Of a DNA stretch of 64,000 nt, positions 25,503 to 35,566 are shown piece after piece; the first letter of the stretch is position 1; each line of letters opens with the position of its first letter. A program made the translations under genes and the position numbers. Origin of the DNA: Fragum whitleyi (Eukaryota; Mollusca; Bivalvia; Cardiida; Cardiidae); assembly GCA_948146395.1 (NCBI GenBank), contig OX411543.1, positions 55,160,017-55,224,016 on the forward strand, given 5' to 3'. The notes below the pieces were generated by a model that was not told where the DNA came from, made no database searches, and saw only the letters and a list, made by a program, of their open reading frames with translations.

Positions 25503-25736
25503 TTTAACCCTTTCCTGTTTTACAAAATTTTGAACCTGTCCAAATTCAAAGGTTTTGCAGACGAAAATTTAAAGTGGGTTTAATTTGAAAAATAACCATT
25601 CAGTAGGGTAGAAAATAGTGTGGAAAAAGAAGAAATTGCTTGTTAGGAGCAATTTCTTCTTTTTTCACAATGTTTTCTCAATCATAAAATCACAGGCACG
25701 TAAAAAGCAGGGATTGAACAGCACAGCAAAGGGTTA
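25503..25736. mobile_element. F1 MITE copy 3
   Basis: Left end TTAACCCTTTCCTGTTTTAC; right end CAAAGGGTTAGG with a small CAGCA duplication near the terminus. It lies in an intron of the NIDO-ZP gene. Confidence 0.85.
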
Positions 25737-25960
25737 GGTGATTTGAGAATATGTCATATATATTAGATCTATATGTATATTTATTTCCATGGTTATTCCT
25801 TATTGGCTCATGCATAATTGAAAGTGACAACCTTGATTCAAACAGGACAGGGCAAATAAAAACATCCGGTAATTTGAACCAGTTGCAACCTTTTTAATTT
25901 AACACGATAAATGTGGCATTTATTTTATCTTACCATCAAAGTTTACTCGAAAGAACTGCA

Positions 25961-25986
25961 AGAGAGAGAGAGAGAGAGAGAGAGAT
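25961..25986. repeat. (AG)n microsatellite
   Basis: AG repeated about 13 times. Confidence 0.95.
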
Positions 25987-26006
25987 AGTTGTGAACGAAA
26001 TAATGT

Positions 26007-26095
26007 AAATAAATTCGATTGTTAGCGATCGAAGCGATCTTCTCATTTAGAGATCGCTTTTTGGTCACTTAGCTATCACTTAACACAAGTTTTGA
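26007..26095. repeat. F3 fragment at exon 7 boundary
   Basis: AGCGATCGAAGCGATC, then AGATCGCTTTTTGGTCAC and TTAACACAAGTTTTGATG, matching the right end of F3. It sits at the 3' edge of exon 7 and supplies the in-frame stop there. Confidence 0.65.
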
Positions 26096-26122
26096 TGCGA
26101 TTCTGAGAAACAAAAGGTGAAC

Positions 26123-26256
26123 ACATGCCCTGCTCTGTAGGTAACGTCGACTTCAAAAGGTAGAATGTTACAGCTCATACGAAATACAGTGTCGTTGTTT
26201 CTGTAGAAACCGAATTCTTCAACCGCCTCGACAGTCATATTGATGAAACCATTCGT
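26123..26256 (-). CDS. NIDO-ZP gene exon 7: end of ZP-N, 3' end uncertain
   Basis: The acceptor TTACAG opens TNGFINMTVEAVEEFGFYRN, then NDTVFRMSCNILPFEVDVTY. The RMSC cysteine is the fourth ZP-N cysteine. Exon 8 requires a donor after two bases of a codon. Two such sites fit before the frame stops at 26082-26080: a GTTCAC after 26123 and a GTGTTA after 26087. Neither is a strong donor. The second lies inside a repeat (26007-26095) shared with elements at 6.7, 39.5 and 53.9 kb, so the native donor may have been damaged or replaced by that insertion. The listed end is the first option. Confidence 0.7.
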
Positions 26257-26490
26257 CTGTAATTACAAAACAGTCAATTCCCAGCCATTATCTTAGATAT
26301 TTCATTGCTGATATCAGAGAGAATCCGTTCTAAATGGTTACAATTATATTTTTGTTATCAACGTCGAGTACAAATAAGTGTATGCTCAGACGGAATATAA
26401 CCATAAAGTAATTGCTTAGATTGCAGATTTTGCATTCAGGCGTGCGAGTGTGCATACAAAGAACTATATAAGGCCCCTCTTTGCTCTAGA

Positions 26491-26766
26491 TTGATTGATT
26501 GAATGGGGTTTTACGCCGCTTTCAACATTATTTCAGTTATATCGCGGCGGCCGGAGCACCTAACAATGGATTCCTGGTATTTCTCACGCCAGTACTACCA
26601 TTACATCCTTTCCTAGCCTCCGACTGCTATTTCACATAGGTTTACGATTATCTACCCATTGGTGAAAGACAAACGTCGGAAAGGATATTTGCCGCCACCG
26701 GGGATCGAACCCACGACTTCCAGATTGGAAGTCTTATGCCTAACCAACTGCGCTATGGTGGCGGCT
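26491..26766 (-). mobile_element. tRNA-derived SINE, copy 1
   Basis: On the minus strand a tRNA-like head (26690-26766) has acceptor arms GCCGCCA / TGGCGGC, A box TAGCGCAGTTGG and B box GGGTTCGATCC. The body contains GTTTTACGCCGC on the plus strand and the tail is (GATT)n-like. A 14-bp target duplication CTCTTTGCTCTAGA flanks it at 26477-26490 and 26767-26780. Confidence 0.85.
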
Positions 26767-26990
26767 CTCTTTGCTCTAGACATAAATGGTATGGACTCCT
26801 ACATGTAATATACATATGAACCGTTTAATCTGGCCGAAAAATAATGAAAATAATCTTATTCCGAAGTCTTCATTTGAGCACGGACCCTAAATATACAGAT
26901 ATATTTAGAGTTCCTGATTTGAGACGTCTTTTTGGTAAAAGAACTCAATGCGTTGCAATGTTTTTAGTTAATCTGAGACACTTTACTTAC

Positions 26991-27259
26991 AAACATGGTA
27001 CCACATCCAGGATCATTCGTATTCGAGATGTTCACACTGAACGTCAAATTAGTGGGCGAGGCTGAAATCTTTCCCCTACATTTCTCTCCGCCGACCTCTA
27101 GTCTTATACCAGCGTTATAGCTGGAGGTGTTGAGAGCTTGTAATCCGTATGACAAACCGCTTTCTGCCACGTGGTACAGTGTTACTTCCACTAAATTCGT
27201 GTCAGAACGGTTTTGTAAACAAATAGCCGACATATTACCGGAGTAACTTGGGATTACAG
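26991..27259 (-). CDS. NIDO-ZP gene exon 6: ZP-N domain
   Basis: 269 nt: two bases completing a codon, then 89 codons, ending phase 0 at TTT|GTAAGT. The acceptor is TTTTCGCCACAG. The peptide contains AICLQ, then VEVTLYHVAESGLS, GIRLEVGGEKCRG and NISNTNDPGCGTMF. Three cysteines at this spacing, ending in C-G-T, are the ZP-N signature; the fourth cysteine follows in exon 7. Several N-x-S/T sites are present (NRS, NTS, NLT, NIS), consistent with an extracellular glycoprotein. Confidence 0.87.
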
Positions 27260-27524
27260 CTGTGGCGAAAAGAAATGAAATGAAGTAGGTATGACCTTAA
27301 TAATCTGAAAGACTTGGAAGCATGCGACAAACTGCAAATCAAAATACCTATGGCCAATTTCATATTGATATTAATTTCTTATCCCAAGTAGTCTATACAG
27401 TGATGGTAAAATATATTAGTATGGAATCGAATGTCATGAGCGTAGTATGGACTTTGAAATGTTCAAAATTGTTTTATTACCCGTACGTTCATGAATATAT
27501 TATTATGAAATATAATCTTAACAG

Positions 27525-27970
27525 CATACAGTTAAATACATCGTGAAATTGACAAGGTGATTGATATTGGATTGATTAAGGAATGAAATTGAATGAGTGT
27601 GTGGAGCGATTTTTGAGTGAATTTAATGGGAGGTAATCCAGTATTGCAAATTTTGTTCAAGATGAACAAAATTAGCAATATTGATTACCTCCCTTTAATA
27701 AAATATGCATACAAGTTCATTAGATAGCTCCCTATTTCTTCAAGAACCTATCAGACGCTTACAATTTCAATAAAATAAGTGAAATCATAATTATTTTCCT
27801 AGCTATTATAATTTTGAACGAAGTTGTTGTTATATGTTTTTCAGTGAGTTTGGAGCGTTTTTGAATGGTTTGATTGAGTGTTTGGAATGAATCAATGGAG
27901 CGCTGAGTGAGCGATTTAGAATGGTTTTGATTGAGTTAAATGTCAATTTCACGGTGTAATTAACTGTATG
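27525..27970. mobile_element. F7 MITE copy 1
   Basis: 446 bp. Ends CATACAGTTAA ... CATCGTGAAATTGAC and GTCAATTTCACGGTG ... TTAACTGTATG form about 30-bp inverted repeats. An internal hairpin at 27628-27694 pairs GGGAGGTAATCCAGTATTGC with its complement. Confidence 0.82.
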
Positions 27971-29228
27971 GATAAGAGTATGGTGAGTTGTCGTGAAAAC
28001 TTGTTCAATGACTTTCCAGTTATAATAATTTGAAAGACATGTTTTTCAGATTATCCAAATTACCAACATCTGTAGTCGTAAACTAAGCAAATAGAGACAA
28101 GATGGGAGAAAGATAATACAACACACAATGTGTGAACCGGTCCTAAGTTCAGGATAGCGAAGCACTTGTGAGCGAGCGCCTCAGAAATGGTACCCTGCAT
28201 AACTAAGTGAATCGTGTATCATGCATGTTGCAAACTTGGGGCGTTCGTAAGTACAGGTCGTTTGTCGAGTTCAGTAGGTCTGTGACGAATTTTCAAACTA
28301 AACGGGAAATTATTCTTATTAATCAGATCCTCTATATTCTCCCTATCGCTACGCCCCTGCCTGTGGATCTGAGGAAGAACAGGATTTTTGGGTTTCTGCG
28401 CATCATCATCATAATAAAAATAATAATAATAAATTCTTTATTTATAGAAAGTAACTCATTAAGTTGACATCATTAAACATGATTTGACATAAATAATGAA
28501 AGACTTATTTACAATAAGGCCTTCTTAACAGAAGAAACATGACAAGATGATGTTTATGATGATTAGTAATCAGTATCGAGATGATTAAAAGATGGTTGTG
28601 ACCCTAGAATGACCAATGATAAATGATACATGTAACCCTTGTCAACCAGATCGCTACTTTCAAGAAATTGAAAGCGACATCATTGTTTAAATATAGTAAC
28701 TTAAGTATCAGAGAGGTGGCGTAGTGGTTTTGAATGGATGGTTTAAACGAGACTGAAAAGAATTTTTCAGCCAATCAGGTTTGTTGTTTCAATTATAGCA
28801 ATTGAAAAAACAAACCTGGTTTGCCGAAAAAAACTCCTGAAGAGATTTAAACCACTGGCTAGGTTTTTTTACCATTATTCCAATTGAAACAACAATTGAC
28901 AAGATTTTCTTTTATTTTCCCGTTATAATTACGGTTCTTCTTTTCTACCCTCTTCTCACACCTTACTCTCCACCTATGTTGCAAATGTCATTAACAACAA
29001 TTCCTGTTCGTACAAGTCGTCAATATCTATGAATAAGTTATTTGTATTGTAAGGGGAAGGACCGATACTTAGTTGGTAGAACAAAATTTTTAGGAATACA
29101 ATATGTTAAAACCGATAGAAACAACAACCCCGATTTGCTGAAAATAACTTCTGGTTAGAATTTAATCACCGGCTAGTTTTTATACAAGTGGGTTCTGATA
29201 TGCAATTTAAGATTGTCTAGTCACTTAC

Positions 29229-29334
29229 CTGGTTTAAGGTAGACATTGAAGCCGATCTGTAAAGTTGTGACCTGGGACTCTAAATTTTGGGGAACCTGTC
29301 CAAAGTTGACACCGTCTCCCGCGGTTACTCCTAT
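29229..29334 (-). CDS. NIDO-ZP gene exon 5: NIDO end and linker
   Basis: 106 nt, starting in phase 0 and ending after one base of a codon. It reads IGVTAGDGVNFGQVP, matching the closing NIDO strand (x-x-GxxAGDGxNFxxxP), then ESQVTTLQIGFNVYLKP as a linker. The acceptor TTTCTTTTTAAG has a long pyrimidine tract and the donor is CCAG|GTAAGT. The next exon starts with the two bases that complete the split codon. Confidence 0.82.
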
Positions 29335-29611
29335 CTTAAAAAGAAATTTATAAGAATGAAAGTATTTTTTCTGTAATCTTTTTGACACTAAATTATTAAA
29401 AAAAAATTGATCTTAAAATAATTGAAAAAAAACCTTCAGAATGAAATGAAAGGTATTTATGAAATTTCCAACTGACAGATAAAGTATTAACTTCAATATT
29501 TGAAAACACTTGGTTAATTAAATGCCATAGAATGTTTTTTCCAAAATTTCGAAAATTTGTCAGGTCTGTCAAGTATTTAGGGAGAAAGGTTTTATGAAAA
29601 TTCGATTAAAA

Positions 29612-30430
29612 GTTACGGGCGGTGCCATTAAAGCGCGTCACTTCGCACGTGGGTTTATATGAAGTCACAAACATCATCGATCCTTCTGAGGATAACGATG
29701 CATTAAACAAAATCAATGAAAGACTAAAAGTGTGCATATTACAATTTTATTACAAAACGCAGTGTTTTACTGCGTTTTGTGATAAAATTATGACATACAC
29801 GATATTTCTAGACAGACGATAGGAAAGGGTTGACTGGGTTACTGCCCCTAGATCTATCGATACTAGAGACAGGTATTTCACAAATTTTCGTAAGGTCATG
29901 TGACCCGGTAGTGACGTCATTTGATCAACGTTAAATGGAAGCTAGAAAATCGTAAAGCGTTTGGTAGCGGATTTGCGACATGCAGTTGATCGAAAAGCAC
30001 GATGAATGCAGCGAAAAACAACAAATAATGAGTTGATTGTTTGTTTTTCTTTCGTATGTTTATCTCGTAAAGAGCATATTTATATAAGCAACAGAATTTC
30101 AGTCCTTTCATTTTAAAGAATGCCGCCAAATTCAACGGATATCGACATGCATGATGGGAAAATTCTTACGGTTTGTAATAACTTACTTGTCGTGAAAAAC
30201 ACACATCCAATCAGATTGTAAGATTTATACACTACCCGTTGTTTCTCACAGACATCGGGGTACCAGTTCAAGGAAAGGGTTGACAAAATGTTATTTCTTC
30301 ACGCGTATTAAATAACCGAAGAACCACCGGAAACCGAATTACCTAAAAAATGACTCAAAATTACTACACTTACGTCCGAGGTACTTTCCAGTTTACGGAA
30401 AATTCCGAGTGATGGTCCGAATGGTTTAGC
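29612..30430. mobile_element. F12 palindromic element copy 1, with nested insert
   Basis: GCCATTAAAGCGCGTCACTTC ... hairpin of AAAACGCAGTG / CACTGCGTTTT type ... CCGAATTACCTAAAAAATGAC ... GTACTTTCCAGTTTACGG. A 436-bp insertion occupies 29835-30270. Confidence 0.7.
29835..30270. mobile_element. 436-bp insertion with 14-bp target duplication
   Basis: Flanked by AGGAAAGGGTTGAC at 29821-29834 and 30271-30284. It starts TGGGTTACTGCCCCTAG, ATCTATCGATACTAG and ends near CATCGGGGTACCAGTTC. Relatives of these ends occur at 7745-7800, 14630-14700, 37870-37915 and 42815-42855. The paralogous site in the 49.6-kb copy of F12 lacks it. Confidence 0.75.
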
Positions 30431-30490
30431 TTTTGTTTTCCATGAAAATGAACATAAATCGAGCTATCGATAAAACCGAACTAAAGATTT

Positions 30491-30750
30491 GTGACCCGTC
30501 ACGCGAAAAGGGATCATCTGAGAACTCTGTTAGAAAAATATTTGAAAAAGAGATTTGGTCCATTGTTGGTTAACCAGAGTTCGCATTTCCAAAATTCTTC
30601 CACTGGAATATAGACTGAACTGTCTAAATTCAGAAAATAAGCACATTGCGAAAGGTTTCGACCCTAGTCAGTCTGCGCAATCCGCGTAGTCTGACTAGGG
30701 TCAACACTTGGCGCACTACCTAGATGGTCCCTTTTCGCGTGATGGGTCAC
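30491..30750. mobile_element. F5 MITE copy 3, best preserved
   Basis: GTGACCCGTCACGCGAAAAG at the left faces CTTTTCGCGTGATGGGTCAC at the right; the internal hairpin is GACCCTAGTCAGTCTGCGC / GTAGTCTGACTAGGGTC. Confidence 0.88.
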
Positions 30751-30776
30751 AATTATTCTCTGTAACAAAAACTTAC

Positions 30777-30875
30777 CAGAATATCTGTTGGCCCGACCCA
30801 AACCTGTTCATAGAAAAACAGTACTATCGGTGCTGTTGTCGAACTCACGAGTGCAGCTTGGAACGTATTAGCTGG
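30777..30875 (-). CDS. NIDO-ZP gene exon 4: NIDO NTFQA strand
   Basis: Thirty-three codons, phase 0 in and out. It begins PANTFQAALVSS and continues APIVLFFYEQVWVGPT. NTFQAxL followed by a hydrophobic strand and an aromatic-rich W segment is a hallmark of NIDO domains. The acceptor is ACTTTAG and the donor CTG|GTAAGT. An F5 inverted-repeat element lies just downstream in the intron at 30491-30750. Confidence 0.85.
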
Positions 30876-31165
30876 CTAAAGTAAATTAAAAGTAAATAAT
30901 TACTATTGAATTAGAGATAAATAGAACAAGATTTGTTCACAAGTCATTATTGTGAAATACATATACAATTTTTGGCGAGTTTTATCAACATAGGACAAAC
31001 CTTTTTTATATCTTCGTTACATTTGAAGAAACTAATAACATTGGTTTTAAGAGATGTCGAGTCATTAAGCCATTGCCCAAATAGGTACAGCGAAATAACT
31101 AAAAAATCTACTTTGAAACAAGTGCATGGTCAAGATAAATTAAACTGTACAGGAATGTGGGACAA

Positions 31166-31406
31166 GGGGCCTGTTTTATTAAACATCTTACGATCACTTT
31201 TTGCGTAAGTCAAAAATTAAAATTGCTTCTACAGAAGTAACTAAATAGGGAATTCTACCTTGCATCATCTCATTGGAATCGTCTTCTAAAGACGATTCCA
31301 ATGAGATATTGCAAGACTGAATTTAACAATGAATGAAAACACCAGGTACGATTTGTGATTTTGAAATACAATCAATTTGTTCGTAAGAAGTTTAGTAAAA
31401 CGGGCC
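31166..31406. mobile_element. F4 MITE copy 1
   Basis: About 241 bp. Ends GGGGCCTGTTTTATTAAAC and GTTTAGTAAAACGGGCC are inverted repeats, and the central stem is CATTGGAATCGTCTTC / GACGATTCCAATGAG. Confidence 0.82.
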
Positions 31407-31960
31407 TAAGCTCTCTCACTTTTCTCAAAACCAGTTGCCAGAATTAAACCAATATCATAGTTATGATCACCGGAAAGTACTAGCTTAGATTGTATTTTCA
31501 TTTAGATCTATTTTTGATAATGACCATGCTATACGTGCTTTTAAGTAAGCAAAAAATGGTGCCTTGGAGTAAAAACATGATACATGTGAATTCTTATTTC
31601 CTTTCACTATTCATTAAAAAATGAATTATTTTTTGTTATAATTTTCTGTGGTTTGATCGCTCTTAGACGTTACGTCAAAAGTTGGAGATAATTTGGTTTT
31701 TAGTCGGACCGCATGTTTTTAAATAAATAGAAATTCCTTTGCATTTCTTCAAAAGAGTATAAATTATATATCATTGGAAAGGGGAGAGAAATACCTGTGT
31801 AGTTATTGAACTTTCATATTCTATTTTTCATATAAAAGCATCGTGCGTTATCACCCCCCCCCCCAAAAAAAAATAAATAAATATAGAAAATAGAATATAA
31901 AAATAAAAAATAGCCGTAGAGATGTTTCACTATTTTTAATCCATTTGAATAAAAGCTTTT

Positions 31961-32270
31961 ATCTTATAACTATACAAATATCTGTGTGATAACAACCCAT
32001 ATGCTATTTTTATGATATCACATAGTTATTTTTAGAACAAAGGTATGATTCGGTTATTTTTTTAGAAACTTGCATTTCAGTAAGAAACATCGACAAAAAC
32101 AAGACAAATAGAGGTTATAAGATAAAAATAATACATACTTAGTGTGCTGTATGAAAATATATCTAACTTGGTTGTGAAAATTGATAATTGTCTCGGCAGA
32201 GCCTCGCCAATTATCAATTCTCCCAACCTCGTTAGATATTTTTTCTCAGTATGTATTATATATTTATCAA
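31961..32270. mobile_element. F8 element copy 1
   Basis: ATCTTATAACTATACAAATATC to TTAGATATTTTTTCTC, with the hairpin AATTGATAATTGTCTCGGC / GCCAATTATCAATTC. Confidence 0.7.
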
Positions 32271-32820
32271 AAGATACTTGTTAACGAAACTGTTACCTTT
32301 CTTACTGTAAAGTTTCCGTATACAACACAATCGAAACCTCTTAAAGAATAAACAATTTTGCATATTTTTACAGAGATATTTTTCAAAAGTTGCACATTTG
32401 AAATTATCTACAGATTTGAAAATTTTACTCGAAAAATTAATTCGGAAAATTATAGGTCGATATTTTTTTTCATTTATCAACGAAATCGTCTGAAATATTG
32501 TGAGAAAATTAGTTTTTCTTTTTTGTTTTTAAATATATACTTGTCTAAGATTTTTGTTTATAGATAAAGAAATTATTCAAAAATTCGTTTGTACACAGAA
32601 ATGTCCCATATCGGATAAAAATCGCCCTTTTTAATTAATTGAAATTTGCTTCATATCGACAGACATTTCACGGGGAAAAATAGTTTTTCCCTTAAAATTT
32701 TCAAATCTGTTTGATTTTTATAAAAACGAAAGAAAGCTGTTTCAGTTATTTAGTCTTTCCTTTGTCCACAGAAATTTTGAAATCGTTCCCCTTTTCTTTA
32801 AATGTATTATTTTCGCAATA

Positions 32821-33827
32821 CGAGGGTGAATCAAAAATTACGTAGACTAGCGTTAGAGAAATTTTGATTTCACAGACTTTGAAGAGAAAACTTCATTGTT
32901 ATAAAATTGAGGCATTTTTCTTTTTGCCGTGTAAATTTGGATGAAATCCAAATAGATGGTCACTTGTAGCAAACATTCTAAAACATGTAGTCATTTGGTA
33001 CCGGCGCACAGTAACGACGTCAATATGACGCTGCGGTATTGATAATTCCCGTCTCGAAAGTCAGCACTTTTCAAAATACTCAACTCAACAATAAACACGA
33101 TTTCTGCATCGCCTATCCATTGGATAAGTACTATTTTCGTATCCATCTGATCCAAAACGATGAACGTAAATGTGTTATGTGTCTAAACGATTCTGAACTG
33201 ATGTTGTTCTGTGACAATTACAGATTAAACGCCGAGGAGACGTTTTCCATTCTCTGAGTGTCATCCTTCAGAAACACTCTCCATTCTTAAACAAACCCTT
33301 TAAACCATTTAAAAAGAAGGTATCTGCTTACATTTGAAGACCTTTTAGCATATTATATCATGTAAACCTCTCGATTAGGTTTTCCATAGGTCCACTAGAA
33401 CTTTATTATTGTCTGGTTGTCTCTGGCTGCGCCGGTGCCGTCGTTTCGAAGTTCAAAAATTGACGCGTGCCCTTAGTTTACTTACTTTAAATTCGAAAAA
33501 AGCGAATGGATTATGCTTAAATTTTGGATATCCTAACTCATAACATCAACATGTAATTAGGCGAAGTTTGGAAGTGTTTGGTCCAAATTGAGGGGACAAT
33601 TACAGGTAGTAACACTAGGAAGTAACGTTACAAAATGGGTTGCGCCGGTAGCACCTACCCAGGTATATAAAATGTTGGATTTATTACGTCAGAATCATAG
33701 CAGACTCTTGTAAATTTGATATTTTGTCAACATTAAATGATTTGAGACGTGTATAAAATTTCATTGATTTCTGTGGGGAAATACAAAAGTTATAGTAAAA
33801 GGCCACGTATTTTTTGATCCACCCTCG
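32821..33827. mobile_element. Mariner-like element, decayed
   Basis: Ends CGAGGGTGAATCAAAAATTACG and ACGTATTTTTTGATCCACCCTCG are inverted repeats flanked by TA on both sides (32819-32820 and 33828-33829). The 1,007-bp length is close to the 1.2-1.3 kb of mariner transposons, but no transposase motif or DD(D/E) frame could be read in any frame, so the interior is either decayed or replaced. It lies in intron 3 of the NIDO-ZP gene region. Confidence 0.65.
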
Positions 33828-34707
33828 TATGTTATGTGTTGCAAAGGTACACTTATAGAAAAAGAAAACCGGGTAAATGTCGAATATACATGTAGAAATC
33901 TGAAGAATGGTTATTTGCAAATGCAATATTATCGCTCTATTTCTGAATATTTTCACTTTGGAAAAATTGTAATTGTATATTACTGTATAGATTCAAAGAA
34001 TCGAGTGAACAAATCTCTCACAAAATAATTCTCCAACGTAAGTAATTGCCTAGAATGAAAATAGAAGTATTATACATTGCCTATAGGTTCATTAAAACAT
34101 GATAATTGCAGTTTGAACCTGTAGTAACGATGTTTTGTTAGACCATTGAAAATTTGTGTAATACCCTTCCCCGATTTGTCAAGATTTTCATTATCATTTG
34201 TAGCCGACGCATAATCTACACTTCGACAATCTTAATAAACCATGACTGCAATTTTGGTCTAAACATTTGGCGACAAAAAAGATCGTGTATCGCTCACGTA
34301 AACGAATAGAATATCAAATCGTGCATCAAACGTCGACGCATTCAATTTACTTGACTTGACGTTTTTTAGCTCCAACTTTTGACGTTACGTCCAAACATTT
34401 ACCCGTTTAAGTCTATTTGGGTACTTTCTTTGATCAGAGTACATCTCGTTATTTTTGTATAATTTTTTGATACAGGATGAGCTTTTTAAATGTTTTTATA
34501 ATCTTTCATTTTACAAACTTTTTCGTTTTTGGTAGCATTTCTGATTCATAAATGATTGTTTTATAACACCTTTGTGTATTGTGAGTTATGGTTCAAATTT
34601 GATCTTTGGTTGCCATCTACTAGGTCTAGTCATTTTTCACCCCATAAATTTACGGAGTTTCAGGACGGTTCTTGTTTAAAGTCCTAGTTTATAATTGCAT
34701 ATCTTAC

Positions 34708-34815
34708 GGAAGACAATCCGGTTAGTCGAAAACCTTCCCACGTTACGATAGTAACTGAGGTTGCAGTAAATGGTGACAGCGTCGGAAACAAGCTGTTGAT
34801 GTATGTAGAAACAAA
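34708..34815 (-). CDS. NIDO-ZP gene exon 3: NIDO TWE strand
   Basis: Thirty-six codons, phase 0 in and out, acceptor TTCTGTTGTAG and donor TCC|GTAAGA. It encodes FVSTYINSLFPTLSPF followed by SVTIVTWEGFRLTG. The hydrophobic strand ending in T-W-[DE]-x-[VF] is the conserved middle of the NIDO domain, and this exon exactly fills the gap expected between the YRQTT strand of exon 2 and the NTFQA strand of exon 4. Neither neighbour would align without it, which makes it more credible than its length alone suggests. Confidence 0.78.
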
Positions 34816-35239
34816 CTACAACAGAACAGAACATAAATAGATAGACGCGCACATAAAAATCCTACTTTTTCAAATATAAACATAATTCAAAATACAATAG
34901 GGCTCAACCTAACAGAACTTTTCAGTGACTCGGCTGAGAAATTACTCAAATTCAAAAATGAATATCAGAATATAGTTTAGCCTAACTACTACTTAAATTA
35001 AAAATCAAAGCACTGAAGGTGGACGTTACTGATCAAATTGTGGTAAAAATAAGGGGATGAAAAGGGAAACTATCCAAGTAAATATATGATAAATGTAAAA
35101 GGTTTCGACCTAGGTTCGGCAAGTTTCATATCAATGCAATCTTTAAAAGACATACACTTTTTTTGTTAATGATATATTTAAGGTTATTTTTACCAATGGA
35201 ATATGACAATAATGCCTGAGTTCTTATTAGGAATTATAT

Positions 35240-35403
35240 GTGACCCGTCACGCAAAAAGAATAATAATAATAATAATAATAAAAATATTAAAAATAACGA
35301 CAACAGAAAAATAGATTGGTTCCACTACCGGTCAACCAGAGGTCGCATTTTCAAAAACATTTTTCGCAATACCCTGATCGTTCTTTTTTGATTGGCGGGT
35401 CAC
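35240..35403. mobile_element. F5 MITE copy 4, internally deleted
   Basis: Both ends remain (GTGACCCGTCACGC, GGCGGGTCAC), but only about 164 bp are left and an (AAT)n run has expanded just inside the left end. Confidence 0.78.
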
Positions 35404-35501
35404 ATATATAATTAGGGACATCCAAACCTCTTTTGGGGGGGGACGTTTCTACGTCACCCAGTGTTAGTACTGTGTGAGAACAATCCTGTCAGTTGTTTAT
35501 C

Positions 35502-35566
35502 GTCGGTGTTGTGCTAAAATCTCGTAACTACAGCTTGTAGTTACGAGGTTTTAGCAGAACACCGAC
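35502..35566. repeat. 65-bp near-perfect palindrome
   Basis: GTCGGTGTTGTGCTAAAATC on one arm faces GGTTTTAGCAGAACACCGAC on the other, with the centre CTACAGCTTGTAG. It shares its core with the F9 hairpins. Confidence 0.8.

Larger units (their letters stand above)
14237..26122. other. 3' introns of the NIDO-ZP gene, unlisted parts
   Basis: Stretches 14471-15593, 16691-18059, 19369-20469, 20817-21417, 22061-22578, 24756-25502 and 25737-26006 hold no other supported exon. Seen in passing: a C run at 18356-18370, an (AAAC)n stretch near 21300, and a short direct repeat TGTTCTGAGATTGTTATGAT at about 25125-25175. Confidence 0.5.

Noticed and set aside
26690..26766. Functional tRNA gene on the minus strand
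   Set aside because: Acceptor arms and A/B boxes are good, but the T-arm pairing is imperfect, the anticodon stem is irregular, and the sequence continues into a SINE body with a target duplication around the whole unit.
33039..33257. 72-codon frame as a mariner transposase piece
   Set aside because: No helix-turn-helix or DD(D/E) motif; it lies inside mariner-like ends but is not similar to the family.
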